From contig NC_066584.1 in the NCBI RefSeq assembly GCF_024323335.1, positions 274,079,618 to 274,143,617 on the forward strand: a stretch of DNA of 64,000 bases. The letters are read 5' to 3'. The stretch comes from Lathyrus oleraceus. Lineage: Eukaryota > Streptophyta > Magnoliopsida > Fabales > Fabaceae. Below are positions 46,131-58,800 of the stretch, one piece after another (position 1 is the first letter of the stretch; every line of letters begins with the position of its first letter). Below the pieces are notes generated by a model that ran no database searches, had not been told where the DNA came from, and worked only from the letters and a program-made list of their open reading frames with translations. The translations under genes and the position numbers were made by a program.

Positions 46131-49010
46131 AAATAAAAACAGAATAGCTCGCTAAGTTGAAAACCCGAAAGGGCGGCTTAGGCAAAAATGAGCGTCTCGG
46201 TGGATTGAAAACCCGAAAGGGCGATCCATACAAAAGTTAGAGACATAAAAACTGAATATGTATCCCGCTAGATTGAGTACCTCACTCTGGGGCAATCTAG
46301 GCAAAAATTAGGGATTTGGCAAGTAACTGCATCCTGACAAGACTTTGTTCTACAACTGTCATCCGTCAGAGATTCTTGCTCAGTCATCGTCAATTGAAGC
46401 TTCAAATACATCGGATTCAGAGTTGGTGGAGAAATGGTCATTATGTTCAATGTAGCCCTTTTCCAATATATATCACCAATTTCAAATTTGTAAAGATCTA
46501 TGGAGTCTTTCCATTTGCAGACTACCATTCCATCAAATAAATTTGAGCCTTTATCCAATTATTTGCACTCTTATTTGTTTCAACAAATGTTTTGCATGTT
46601 TTAATTGAGAAATATCATTGTTAAAATAAATAAATTTTTCATAATTTGTTTTTAAACAAAGTGAACATTCACGATGATAAAAAAGATACTTGGGACGTCT
46701 TCAGTGCCCTCCCAAAGATGGTATGATTTCCAATAGGGTAAGGCATTTGATCATATTCCTGGCATGATTGTATCCCCTTCCTTCAGAGCCTGTTTGTGGT
46801 TTCCTCCCGAGCAGAGTGGTTGACGAAGAAGTCTATCTACCTTCAGCAGAGTAGTGATCCTTCCTCCTCAACAGATGTGATCTATTTGGTAGTACAATAT
46901 TTGGTGGCCTTGGAAGCTTCTGATTGGTGGTTGTTCCCCACAGAGATCCATTATCCCCTCTGATAATTTCCCCAGTATAGTTGCTTATGCGGCGGATTTT
47001 ATCTGTGTGATCCTGTCCCCAGCCGGAATGACTGATGTTCATTCCCCTGCAGAGGTCTTTTGTTTCCTGGTATCGCTGATCCCCATCAGATTGGATGTTC
47101 TCCGCTGGGCCTGGCTTTCTCTCTTGAGATGTAGTACCGGATATTTGTTCATTGATTCTTGGACCTGTTTGTGTTAGAAATGTCTGTTTTGTCAGCATTC
47201 ATCGTACATAAACCACGCATATATGCATAATTTTAACATTCAGATATTCATGTTGCATTCTTTGCCATAAATCTTTGTTCGTTATCTCCTGCTAATTGGT
47301 AATATATTTCCCCAAGCAGATGTTTGTGTCTGATCTCCCCATGTAGAGTCAGCCCCATAAGCAGAAAGTGTTTATCCTTCCTTCCATATTCCCCACTGAG
47401 TTATGACCTCGTGGACGATGGTTGTTTCTGTTTCCTCCCAACACATATACTGGGATGGAACTCCCCCCTGAGTTATATCCTCATAGGGATGAGTCTTGTT
47501 TCGTCGTGCCTATCTAGTTTGTTCCTAGATTGGTTTCTGGTGTTTTTCCTTGCACTTCCCCGTAGTTTAGATGAATGATTGCTCAGTAACCAGTAATTAT
47601 CCATCTTTTCCCCGGCGGAGTCTGTGGCCTTCTACCCTCATACCGGTAGTTGTAATCCCCATTTTTTATCCCCTTGCAGAGTTAACCCTTTTGTTCATCC
47701 TAACCGATGACGGTTACTCTTCCGTGGTTTTCTACCCAGTATCTGGTAGATGTAATCCCCTCCTTGACAGTTATCTTTATCCAACATTCGGTATTGATAG
47801 TCCTTCACCCTTTTGAGCATATCTCCCAGTAACCGGTGATATGTCTCCTGGATCATTGCCTTTGTCAATGTATCCCCAGCGGGTCATCTTTCATTTGCCT
47901 TTTGTCGGCAATGATAGTTTCTCCCGTGTGATCGGTCATCATTTTATACCTAGTATTTGGTATCCCGATGCCTTTTCTTTCGGTTGATTTATCCTTTATT
48001 AATCCAGTAACCGGTTGTGGATAATCTTCCATGCGAGTGTGTTATCTATGTTCTGATGGTAATAGATAATATATCTCATGCACTCTTTGGTCGAAGTCTT
48101 TTTCTCTTCCCCAGTCGAGTAAGATTCGTATCCCCTTTTGTGGAATCGAATGTCCATCCTGTAATCGAGTCTGCTTTTTAGCCCTCTTTTGGATGATGAG
48201 TGTTTTGGAAATATTCCCCAATTCACGCTTGGTCGGTCACCTATAATATGCCCAGTAACCGGTATCCCTGGTGTTCCTTCCTCTCTACTCCCTATTATGA
48301 CTTTTGTCCCCTGTTGAGTCGGACTTCCTGAGTTGAAATATACCTTTTAAGTTTTTCCTCAGATGATTTCGGATGTTTGATATCTCTCACCCTTATACCG
48401 GTCTTAGATATTCATCTCCCCGAGCATGTTGTTCTCTCACCCTTATACCGGTGTTCAGATCACATGTCTCTCTGAGCTTATTACCCAGTAGCCGGTAATA
48501 CCTCATTTTGTGGTTTCCTCAGCTGAGTTCTCTTTGGACATTGCCCCATCGGGTCCTTTGTGGTTTTTCCCCAGCGAAGTCCCTTAGTGGATTCTCCCAT
48601 CCTGAGTCCGGATTTTCATCCGAAGTATCCTTTATGGATAATTTTGCTGTATTGGCGTATTCCCCAATACATGCATCTTTGAGTCAGCTCGAGTCCTTCC
48701 ATTGACTTATTTCCATTGGAATCCCTCTCGTGTCTCTCAGTAAATCTCAAGTCGTGACCTGCTCACGCAATTTATCTCCTTTCTTATCCCCATAAGAGTT
48801 CTAGAGTCTCTGTCCCATGGAATAAATTACTCATATGGATTGTCAGTTTCTCCGGATTTCTTTTCTTCTTTGTGGGCACATATCCCCACAGAGTATTACC
48901 TTTTGCATACATAAATTTGCATCAAAATTCGTCTCTTTGTTATTATTTAAGCCCATTCTACCTCGTCGAGACGAAGATTTTAACCTTCACTTCTCCGGCT
49001 AGAATAACCT
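46131..49010 (+). other. Ogre 3' untranslated region with recurring motifs
   Basis: About 2.9 kb without coding motifs. It opens with two copies of a GAAAACCCGAAAGGGCG block (46159-46222). From about 47580 to 48500 the text CCAGTAACCGGT and variants recur, with CTCACCCTTATACCGGT twice near 48388 and 48437. Pyrimidine-rich TCCCC-purine-AGAG phrases recur throughout. The same region, as complement, makes up 60691-64000. Long 3' regions with variable repeats are known for Ogre. Confidence 0.7.
47826..48496 (+). repeat. Dispersed CCAGTAACCGGT motif, plus-strand Ogre
   Basis: Exact copies at 47826-47837, 48004-48015 and 48252-48263. A one-base variant (GCCGGT) is at 48485-48496, and weaker forms at 47736-47749 and 47584. 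Spacing is irregular (about 180-250 bases between the strong copies). The core ACCGGT is itself a palindrome. Confidence 0.75.
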
Positions 49011-49024
49011 TAAATAGGGACATC
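49011..49024 (+). other. Ogre polypurine tract
   Basis: TAAATAGGGACATC directly before the 3' LTR. The reverse-orientation Ogre has AAATAAGGGGCATC in the same place (complement of 60677-60690), which is closer to the expected purine run; this copy has lost part of it. Confidence 0.65.
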
Positions 49025-50454
49025 TGTAAGACCCTAATTTTGACCCTAAGATCCCTCATGGCATCATAACATTGCATTTGCATAGCCTCAAGGATCATAA
49101 GCATCTTGGTTCCCTTTGCCTTTGGGTTGGGACCTCTTGTGGTTGGTTTGAGATCACCAAGAATGCTTGAATTGTATTTCATTGCTTTTATCATTTTTTT
49201 ATTAACTCAAAAGCACAAAAATATGTCACTAACATCTCTTGTTTGTAGCTTGAGCAGTCACAAGGTCTAAAGCTTCTAGGAGACCCTATGTGCATTGATA
49301 TGGTCAAGAGAAGATGAAAGCAAGCATGGTAATGGTTCCCGAAGCTCTCATACATCAAAATGCCTCCCAAGTACCTCAGTTCATCATTTTGATCAAAGTA
49401 AAGCAAATGGTTTGAGGTTTGTTTCCCAAGAAAACCCTAATTCATCTGTTCATCAACTGTGCCTTACTCTTGAAGCAACCTCATCCCATGGTCAAATACA
49501 ATCAAGGGAAGTTATTTAATTCATCATTTCATGCATATTTGAACTTATTTTAGTGTTCTCAATCATCAATTCATCAAGATATGAGGTTTGGACTTGAGAA
49601 GTTGATCGGTCAATTCATCTGACTATTTTGGAAATACACTGAGACCTAACTTTTTATGTGTTGGTCAAATGGAGATGACCCCAAGAGAAAAAATGTTCTT
49701 ACGGACAATATGAACAACTTTCATGTTCATTAAAAATTGATTTGAAGCATGTAAGGTCACCATCCATTCCAAGACATTATAGGTCATTTTGACTGAAACC
49801 CTAATTTTGGGTCAACTTCCCAAGAACATAACTCATTCATTTTTCATGATTTGGAGGTGGGATCAAATGAATTGTAAAGCTTAATGTGTCTATTTAAAAT
49901 TTTATGTTTAGCAAAATTGCAAAATCTCAAAAGAAGTACATGTGATAATGCAAAACATTGTAGGTCACTTTGGACCAAATACATTGAAATGTGAAAAAGT
50001 CCAACTTCAAGTGCCCATAACTTCTTCATCAAAAATCCAAATGATGCAAAATTTAAGTCCAGATTGATTGTATTGAAAAGATCTACAACGTTTATATTGT
50101 AGATTTTGTCATTTTGAACTTTCATCATTGAAACAGAAGGGCTTGAACATTGGCCAATTTTGGAAATTTCACATATGCATGTTTTGCACCTTACACTTCA
50201 AGCTCAATTTTCATTAATTTCCAAGGCCCAATTGGAGTTTTGATCAACATGAAATGTGTTCCTTATGCAACAGTATTTCCAACCATTACTTATAAGGTTG
50301 CATTTGGATTTTGGAAGCATCATTTTCGAAGAAGGGAAAGATTAGGTGCATTTTTGGAAACCAATTGAAAACACATTGCATGAGCTGATTACATCCATTT
50401 TGCACGTCCATTTCATTCAATTATGATCTCAGCTTGCCAAATCAAGTGGAATTG

Positions 50455-50493
50455 GGCCCTCCATGCGCCTATACAGGCCCATGCATGGAGGCC
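50455..50493 (+). promoter_or_regulatory. Nested inverted repeat upstream of the TATA box (3' LTR)
   Basis: Same arms as in the 5' LTRs. The centre reads GCCTATACAGGC, one base changed from the perfect palindrome. Confidence 0.6.
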
Positions 50494-50541
50494 CTTTCCA
50501 TCCACGCACACGATTGATTCATGCTTGCAGCTTGCTTCATC

Positions 50542-50549
50542 TATAAATA
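50542..50549 (+). promoter_or_regulatory. Ogre LTR TATA box (3' LTR)
   Basis: TATAAATA in conserved context. It could drive read-out transcription into 53861 onward, towards the opposing Ogre LTR. Confidence 0.65.
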
Positions 50550-50989
50550 CAATGCCTTGACCTCTCAATTCTTCAACCTGAAGGCGCCCCAATTAATGCT
50601 AAATTCAAAACTCAACCCTCACCAAAGGAACTTTTCTCTTTCTTTCAAAAATTTCAGATCTGAAATTCAATTGCATTGATTGATTTTTTAGATCTATAAG
50701 TTTCTAAACCTTCTTCACTTGATCCATAGAGCTTTCTATTTGCAAAAGGACTCAAGGATCTTGACTCAATTCTTCACAATCCAAAGGTTTTCCTCAACTG
50801 AGTTTTGCTTCGAAACAGTTTGTATATTGTTCCATTTGCCTTGATTTTGTGTTGTCTGAAGTCCTCTGCATAGAGGCATCATTATTGAGCTTTGAATTTT
50901 TGAAATCAAGCAAGTTTAGTTGAACACCACTAAAGTTCCATCTCTGATTTCTCTCTCAATAGGGATCTAGAGTGGAATTGAGTGGCATA

Positions 50990-51009
50990 GGAGTGATGTA
51001 CATCACTCC
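50990..51009 (+). repeat. Perfect 20-bp palindrome (3' LTR)
   Basis: GGAGTGATGTACATCACTCC, identical to the copy 2 5' LTR. Confidence 0.85.
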
Positions 51010-51093
51010 ACCTTTCGAACGGTACCTGGATCGTGCGTTTTGGTGCAAATTTTTTCTTCTGTAATTTTTGGCCTTCGCCAGAGCTAGCCGGAG

Positions 51094-51117
51094 AAGACGG
51101 TGGCGCTGGCCACTGTC
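51094..51117 (+). repeat. GC-rich hairpin (3' LTR)
   Basis: AGACGGTGGC-GCTG-GCCACTGTCT; one C to T change leaves one G-T wobble in an RNA stem. Confidence 0.7.
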
Positions 51118-53860
51118 TGCTCTCCAGATCCAATCGTGGCCATTCATTTCCATTTCCAGATTTAATCCTGGCTGTCCAACATTATGACTTATTTTAATGC
51201 GCCATGTGATTCAGTTGACTGAGGAACACGTTGGGCGCGCGCTTGTGGACTCTTGGATCTGCCAGCTCAATTAATGAGCTCAGATTCCATGGCTCACGCT
51301 TTTCCATCTTTTTTAATTCTGATTTTAATTTCCATTTTATTTTCTAAAATTCGTAACTCTCTCATTATTGGTCCAAAAATTATGGGACCAATTGCATTAT
51401 TTCTCCTTTAATTTCTAGTTTCTAAAAATGATTTTTAATATTTTTTATTTTATCATTTGCTATTTTTTAGTAATTTTCTCTTTTCTGGTTATTTTTAATT
51501 CATTTTAAGTAGTTTTTGAGATCCAAAAAATACAAAATATTTTCTCAACCTCTTTGAATGACGATAGGTATATGAAAAATATTCTCATCAATCTATTAAT
51601 TGATTTGAGATTTATTTGAGATTTTAGTTCAATTAGGTTATTTTTATGCATTTTTAATTGATTTAAAATAGTTTATGACTTTTAAAAATGCTGAAATTTT
51701 TTGTCAAACTTTGTTTGACCTTGTTGAACTTGGGATAATTCACTTGGACTTTTCAAAGTTGATTTGAAGTGGATATGAAGTTTGACCTTTCTTTTTTTAT
51801 TTTAATTCAAGTTGTATTTTAAATATTAAAAACGCCAAAAATATTTTGTTTATTTCTTGACTCCTAATTCTCATTTTGCTTATGTTTTCTATTGTTTGAC
51901 CTTGATCTTCTCTATCTTTGGTCAATGCTTGTTGATTAATACATTCCATTTCATTTAATGCACTTTAATTCTTCATCTTCTTCTTCTTTTTCTTTTTTTG
52001 ATCAATGAGTTGAAGATTGGTGGTTAGCATTGATTAGGGAGGTTTAATCTTCCTTGATTCATATCTAATTCATCTTGATCATGGATCAAGTGAATGGCTT
52101 TGCATTAAGGATAGATTGCTTTCTAAATCATGCAAAAGACCTAAAGCAATACAAGATCATTCTCTTCTTCTTTTTGGCATGGCAAGTTGTTAGAGTTTGA
52201 TTCCCTAATTAAGACCTCTAACTTGTGTTGTTGCCTACATTATCATTGAACGACCTCAGATAGTTGTGACTTCTATATAAGTTCAATTACGATTGCTTAA
52301 CATAACGCTAAATTTGCCTTATGGCACACTAAATACTAACACTAACCATTAACCATTAACATTTAATTCTTGCTCTTTACATTTATGCAATTTACTATTC
52401 TTTTACATATTATCCATTTGCTTTTCCCCCTTTGCTCACTTGAGCACATGTTTATGTTAATGCAATTTGCCTTTTTGCTCACTTGAGCACATAATTGTGT
52501 ATATCTTATTGTGCTTGTGTTTTGTCTTGATTGTTGTGGACCAAAATGCAAAGAAATGGACAAATGGACTTAGTTTCTAGGACTTTCCCTATGCAAATTG
52601 GAGTAAAAGGACATTAATGTTGAAGATGGACTAGAAGGACCAAACCTCTAAACTCACTCTTGTCCATTCTTGATTTGCTTCATGGAACTCTTTGATGTGT
52701 GTGTGCTTTTGTGCTAGGGAATCCTATATGAGCTCAAATTGAAGAACCATTGCCATTGTTCATCCAAAGTGAAAGATACAAGATACATTGGGGATCTCCT
52801 AAGGAGCTTGTTTGGTTATGTTGATTGCTTGAGCTTACTATTATTTTTCTTGCATATTCCAAGGGATGGGATCTACTTGGATCATCAATATGATCTCAAG
52901 AGAGGAACTCCATTTATGGTCTTATTTCTTATCCCTTATCTCTTGTATGTTTAGGACTCTAGCCATTCTTCTTCTTCCCTCCACTCTAACCCAAGCCAAA
53001 ACTTTTGTGCAAACATTTAACACTTCTTTTCAAACATTAGAAACCTAAGCCTTATGCTTTTGATTTTCAAACTTTCTTTTGATAACACTTATTTTGAATT
53101 GAATCTTTAAATCAACTTTGACCATATTTTGTAAATACTTTTTATTGGTAAATACCACTCATTCAAATACCTTTTTGTGGTTTCAATGGCCACTCTCTTA
53201 ATCAAAAAACTTTTTCATAACCTTTATCTATTAGGTTTGAGTTATCCTTGAGGTAGATGTAATACTCACCTATATCCTTAGTGATGGACAATGAGTCTTC
53301 CATTCTTATTATAGGGTTAACCCCTCACTAGCACGTTGAAGCTATCCTCACATGGGGGATTTGTTGTTTTAGGTTGAGTTTTCTCCCTTGGATAACAAAA
53401 GATATTAAGGCTTTTGGACCAATCAATTCACCAACTTGTTTTGATATTTTTACCCCGAACTACGAGGTTTTAATCCTAATCTTTTTTAAAATGGTACGTA
53501 GGCAATGGGTTTATCCATCCAAACACAAAATTGTAAATAACTTCTATATTCTCTTCTCATCTCTTCAATCATGTTTGCACAAACAAATTTTCATAAAATA
53601 CCAACCTTACAACAAATGTGAAAAGGGCTCCCTAGGAGTACCTAGGATGTTTTGGGTGCTTAAAACCTTCCCATTGCATAACCAACCCCCTTACCCAGAT
53701 CTCTGACATTTTTACTAGTTTTTGATTCGATAAAAATTTTAGGTTTTTGTTCGCTATCTAACCATTCCTTTGGATAAATAGAAGTGCGGTGGCGACTCGA
53801 CTTGTATGGTTTACCTTGGATTTAGTCAATATCTCTAATGGTAACGAATACCCCGCTACA

Positions 53861-54462
53861 CGGATCAAGGAGCACACCATTAAGGACATCCTTGCATTCG
53901 TGGTAGGGGTAGAGGGAGATCCAGAGGATGTCAGGATGTGCGACCTAGACACGTGCAAAAAAGAGGTTAGACCTGTCCCAAACGGTGAGTTTGAGTTCAT
54001 CCAACTTAGAGATAACCCCGCCCTGTTAGTAAAGATAGGATCCCAGACTCCCGTAGGGGTAAGATCCACCTTAATCAAATGTCTCCAGGTTAACACATAC
54101 CCTTTTTCTATATTTCTATGTGAGATGCACGTCATTTACCCCAACATGGTGTGCCACTAGCTAAACGTGGACTCTATTTCCCGCTATGTCTCCTTGCAGC
54201 AAATGGCGTAGTCCCTGGAGAAAATTAGGGCCATTGCAAGCACAGCCAAGGGCCTATTAGGCACTAGATTAATTTTTTAGGCGAAATATACATAATGGCT
54301 ATCCAATGTCGCCCTAGTGATGAAAGCCTCAGGAAAACTGAGAATGTGTGTTGATCATACGAATCTTAACATAACATGTACGAAGGATTCTTACCCGCTC
54401 TTAAACATTGACAAACTTGTGGATAATTCAGTCGGGTATCAACTAATATTGTTCAGGATGCC
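53861..54462 (+). pseudogene. Decayed Tat-type pol, protease-RT linker and RT start (right half)
   Basis: After the right CGGAT the plus-strand frame continues the old Tat pol split by the Ogre. It reads IKDILAFVVGVEGDPEDV, then a linker, then RT text LRMCVDHTNLNITCTKDSYP and IDKLVDNSVGYQLILF (family: RMCVDYTDLNKACPKDxYPL...IDxLVD). Several stops are present (first after about 100 codons). The match ends near 54460, where LTR-like sequence begins. Confidence 0.75.
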
Positions 54463-55803
54463 TGTCATGCTGCGAAAAACATCGGAGTGAATCGCACACT
54501 CGAAATACAACACAATCTCCATTGAATTTTATTTATTCTAGAAGAAAGAGAAAATATCAATAAAACCTAAAGGGGGGAGAAAAAAGGTAAGAAAGTTTAT
54601 TATGCAAGGGGAATGTATCAACATCCCTCACATCCTTTGTACTCAACGGGAACCGTTTTTATTGTTATTTGCGTATATGGATGTTATTATCTAAATGTTA
54701 CTTGTGATTGGTTTTAATTAAGGGAAAAAATAATTTTTTAATTAATGTGCTCACCAATATTTTGAAACCTTTTGCCTATGTTTTCTCATGGTGCAATGAG
54801 AAAACCAGTTCTCTACAGTTTGTGGTAGAAAATGTTTGTTTGTTTGCTGTTTATATGGAACAATGTTATAATCGTATCCTAGAAGTATTTTGAAGGTAGT
54901 TGTTTGATCCTAGTTTGAAGCTCTAAGTTGTTAGTCTGACTATTAAGGAATGGATTATAACAGTTCTTTTATGAAAATAAATTGTTGTTTGGTATGAACT
55001 AAAGACAAAGAAATGCAAAAGTGGTGTCTAAACTAAGGACAAAGAATTATAAAAGTGGTGTCTGAACGAAGGACAAAGAATTATAAATGCAGTATCTGAA
55101 CCAAGGAAGTGGTGTTTAAATCAATGAAGTGGTGTTAAAACCAATGATGTGGTGTTTGAACCAAAGAAATGTTGTAAGGGTTTGCCTAAACCGGAGATTA
55201 ACAAGCAAAACGAGAATAATGGTTTTCCTAAACCAGAGGACTAACGAGGCAAACAAAGGTTTTCCTAAACCAAGGGATGAACAAGGAAAATAAGGGTTTG
55301 TCTAAACCAGTGATTAATAAGGTAAACGGGAATAGTATGGGTGTCAAAACCAAAAAGAGGGATATTAGAAACAAAAAAGAATGATGTTTTTGATGTTGGT
55401 TGTTATTGATTTTAATCTGAAGATGAATATTTAGCCAGGGAGCTGTACAATAATGTATGAATCATTCGGGAAGAGAGAATCCATATCCTTCTCATTTTTC
55501 TTCATTTTATTATGAAAATTTTCCTTGATTTGAGTTGCACTAAAGTTTATGAATGGAAGTGAATACTTTGAACAACTGAGTCATGCGTCCCGTATCCAAA
55601 GGTATTCAGAATAAGGATAAGAATGCTCCCTCTCATTCTTCTCCATTTCTTAAGGCTTATGGCTCACGATTCACATCGTAATTATTATGTGTTTTAGTTT
55701 ATTTGCAAAAAGAAGTTTTTGGTTTTCATTGGATAAGTTAAGGACACGACTAGGAGAATGGGATATGGTACCAAAGAATGGGAATGAAACCTAATATTGT
55801 CAT
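54463..55803 (-). repeat. Probable decayed Tat-type LTR fragment in reverse orientation
   Basis: Begins TGTCATGCTGCGAAAAACAT, similar in layout to the solo LTR edge TGTCGCATTACGCGAAAAAC. At 54602-54655 it has TTATGCAAGGGGAATGTATC and GTACTCAACGGGAACC, aligning with matching blocks at 20334 and 55984. No right boundary or target duplication is visible, and the interior is degenerate. It holds no coding motif. Confidence 0.45.
55005..55340 (+). repeat. Degenerate minisatellite, two unit types
   Basis: First part: AAGGACAAAGAATTATAAA and AGTGGTGT(C/T)T(A/G)AAC recur with a period near 30-40. Second part (from about 55175): GGTTTTCCTAAACCAGAGGA and variants recur with a period near 45. Units are diverged, so the array is old. 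Confidence 0.65.
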
Positions 55804-58800
55804 TGTAGCGGGGTATTCGTTACCTTTAGATTTATTGACTAAATCAAAAGTAAATCATATAATTCGAGTCGCCACCGCACTTCTATTTATCCAGAGGAAA
55901 GGTTAGAAAGCGAAAAAAAACCGAGAAGTTTTATCAAATCAAAAACTAATAAAAAAGTCAAAGATCTGGGTAAGGGGGTTGGTTATGCAATGGGAAGGTT
56001 TTAAGCCCCCAAAACATCCTTAGTACTCTAAGGGAGCCCTTTTTGCAATGTTGTATGGTAGGTTGGTATTTGTGAAAACACTTGTGCAAACATGATTGGG
56101 GAGATGAGAAAAGAATATACAAATTATTTATAATTTTGTGGTTTGAATGGATAAACCCATTGCCTATGTACCATCACAAAGGTAGGATCAAAACCTCGTA
56201 GTTTGGGGTAAAAATCTCAAAATATGGGTGAATTGATTTTGACAAAAGCCTTAAGGTCTTTTGTTATCAAAGGGAGAAAACTCAACCTAAACCAACAATC
56301 CAACATGTGAGGAGAGCTTCAACATACTAGTGAGGGATCCACCCTATAATAAGTATGGAAGACTTATAGTCCAATCACAAAGGATAAGGTGAGGTTTACA
56401 TAAACCACTATGATAACTCAAACCTATGGCTAATGTTTATGAAAAAGGTTTTAACAAAGGTGGCCATTGAAACCACAAAAGAATCATTTGAAGTGAGTTG
56501 TATTTACCAATTAGAAGTATTCACAAAAGGAAGTGAAAGTTGACTTAAGATTCAATTCAAAATAAGTATTAATGAAAAGAGTTTGAAAAATCAAAGGCAT
56601 AAGGCCTAGGTTTCTAATTTGAAGACAATGTCAATGTTTGTACAAAATGAGTTTGGCTTGGGTTAGAGTGGAGAGAAGAAGATAAGGGCTAGTCCTAAAC
56701 ATGCAAATATGAGAGAAAAGAATAAAACCCTTGGAGTTCCTTTCTTGAGATCATAATGGTGATCCAAGATGCTCATTTCCTTTGGACTTAGCAATTAACT
56801 CAAGCAATCAAACAAATATTCAATCAAGCTCCTACGATCTTCCAATTGGACTTGTCTCTCTTAACTTAGATGCTCATGACAATGGTCCTTCTAACTAGCT
56901 CAAGTTTGGAATCCCTATCACACAAGAACAAACAATCAAAAAGTTCACAACGCAATAAGAGGAATGGATAAAGAGAGTTTAGATTAGGGGTCCTTTCAAG
57001 TCAACATCAGGATATAAGCATTCTAAAGGCATGAGGCCTAATTTCTCTTCAACAAGTTTAGCATTCTAAAGGCATGAGGCCTAGTTGCTCTTGAAACTCC
57101 ATTAAGCATAGGTGAGGTCCTAATTCTGAGTCCTTTCTCCTTTTAGCATTGGGTTCACAAAAAAAAATATAAAACAAGCACAAGGCAATAGTATATTTAC
57201 ACAATAATGTGCTCAAGTGAGCAAAAGGCAAATGGCATAAACATAAACATGAGCTCAAATGAGCAAAGGGAAAAGACAATATGAATAAATGAGCAAGAAA
57301 TTAAATTGCATTAAAGTAAATTGCAAAAATTAAATGCTTGAATAAAAAGTTAGTAATTAGTAGTTAGTGTTAGTGTGCCATAAGGCAATTTAGCGCTATG
57401 TTAAGCAATCATAAGTGGACTAATGTAGTAGTCACACCTATCTGAGGCCGGTCAATAAAACTATAGGCAAATAAACACAAGTTAGAGATCGTGACTAGTA
57501 AGCCAAGCTCCTACAACTTGCCATGCCAAAAGAAAAGAAGAATGACCTTGTATGGATTTCAGGTTCTTTGCTTGACCAAGAAGCAACCTATCTTGGACAC
57601 AAGCAATTCACTTGATCTTTGATCAAGTTGAATTTGATTTGGATCAAAGAAGGTTAAGCCCCTCATATATCAAGGCTAACCACAAATCATTAACTCATTG
57701 GTCAAAAGAAAAAGAAGAAGATGAGAGATGAAGATGAAATGTACAAAATGGAAATTCAAATGACATAACCAAAACACAATGATCAAATGTGAATAGAATC
57801 AACATCAATCAATGGTAAACAAAAGTGAAATGAAGATTAGAAGTCAAGAAAGGTCAGACATATTTTTTGTATTTTTTTGAAATTAAAATAATACATAAAA
57901 TAAAATGAACAAAGTAAGGTCAAACTTCAAATCCAATTCAAATCAACTTGGATAAGTCCAATTGGATCATCATAAGTCTAACATGGTTAAACTAGGTTTG
58001 ACAAATTTTCTCAACATTTTTTGAAAACATAAACTATTTTTAAACAATTAAAAATGAAGAAAAATAACACAAATGGACTAAAATCTCAAATAAATCTCAA
58101 ATCAATTAAGAAATTGATGAGAAACTTTTCATAGACTTATCATCATCCACTTGTATTAAGAAAATATTTTTGGCATTTTTGAATATCAAAAAGTATTTTA
58201 AATGAATTAAAAACTATCAAAAACAAAATAATTCACAAAAAATATTAAATGGAATCACAAAAATAATTAAAAATCAGAATATGAAACTAGAATTTAAGAG
58301 AAACGTTTTGCAATTGGTCCCATATTTTTGTGATTCCAAATAAAAGAGTTATGAATTGTTGAAAATAAAAAGAATTAAAGAAAATAAAATAGAAATTAAT
58401 AAAAGCTGGAAAATCCAAAGCGCTTGGATCAACATTCATTAATTGACGTGGCTAATCCAGGGGACATGAGGCACGCGCGCATGGTGAGCATTAGTCAACA
58501 GCATCACATGTTGGATTAAAAGAAGTAATTAAAACGCATGGCCACGATTAGATCATACATGTGAGATCCAATGGACATAAGGCCAGCCACGTGGGGACGG
58601 TGGTGGAAACCACCATCTTCTCTGGCGAGCAAGCAAAATCCGGCCACTAGTTGCAGGTTTTGCAACCTCAACCAAAACACACGGTCCTTATACCAAATTA
58701 AAGCTGGGGTGATTTACATCAACCCTGTAACCTTAAATTTCACTCAAGGTCCCTATGGAAGGAGAAATCTGAGGTTGAAAATCTAGGTGTTCAATCTGAA

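Larger units (their letters stand above)
17002..53860 (+). mobile_element. Ogre (Ty3/gypsy, Tat lineage) element, full length with two later insertions
   Basis: Bounded by CGGAT at 16997-17001 and 53861-53865, with TG...CA LTR ends. Removing the two insertions and their target duplications (4654 and 9871 bp) leaves 22334 bp, with LTRs of 4864 and 4836 bp. These sizes fit Ogre elements of Fabeae. Order: 5' LTR, primer binding site, leader, ORF1, gag-pro, intron, RT-RNase H-aRNase H-integrase, a long 3' untranslated region, polypurine tract, 3' LTR. Coding capacity is broken by many stops and several frameshifts, so it is non-autonomous. Confidence 0.9.
49025..53860 (+). repeat. Ogre 3' LTR
   Basis: 4836 bp from TGTAAGACCC to ACCCCGCTACA, followed by CGGAT. 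It is uninterrupted and therefore shows the empty sites of both insertions in the 5' LTR (CATGG 52178-52182; GTGCA 53007-53011). In the first 300 bases I count 7 differences from the copy 2 5' LTR and 6 between copies 1 and 2. Confidence 0.95.

Noticed and set aside
47580..48500. CRISPR-like array from the recurring CCAGTAACCGGT motif
   Set aside because: Repeats are too short, spacing is irregular, and the context is a plant retrotransposon 3' region.
53789..54160. 123-codon plus-strand frame crossing the Ogre 3' LTR end
   Set aside because: It fuses LTR bases to old Tat pol; the apparent start codon is LTR text and the rest is a pseudogene.
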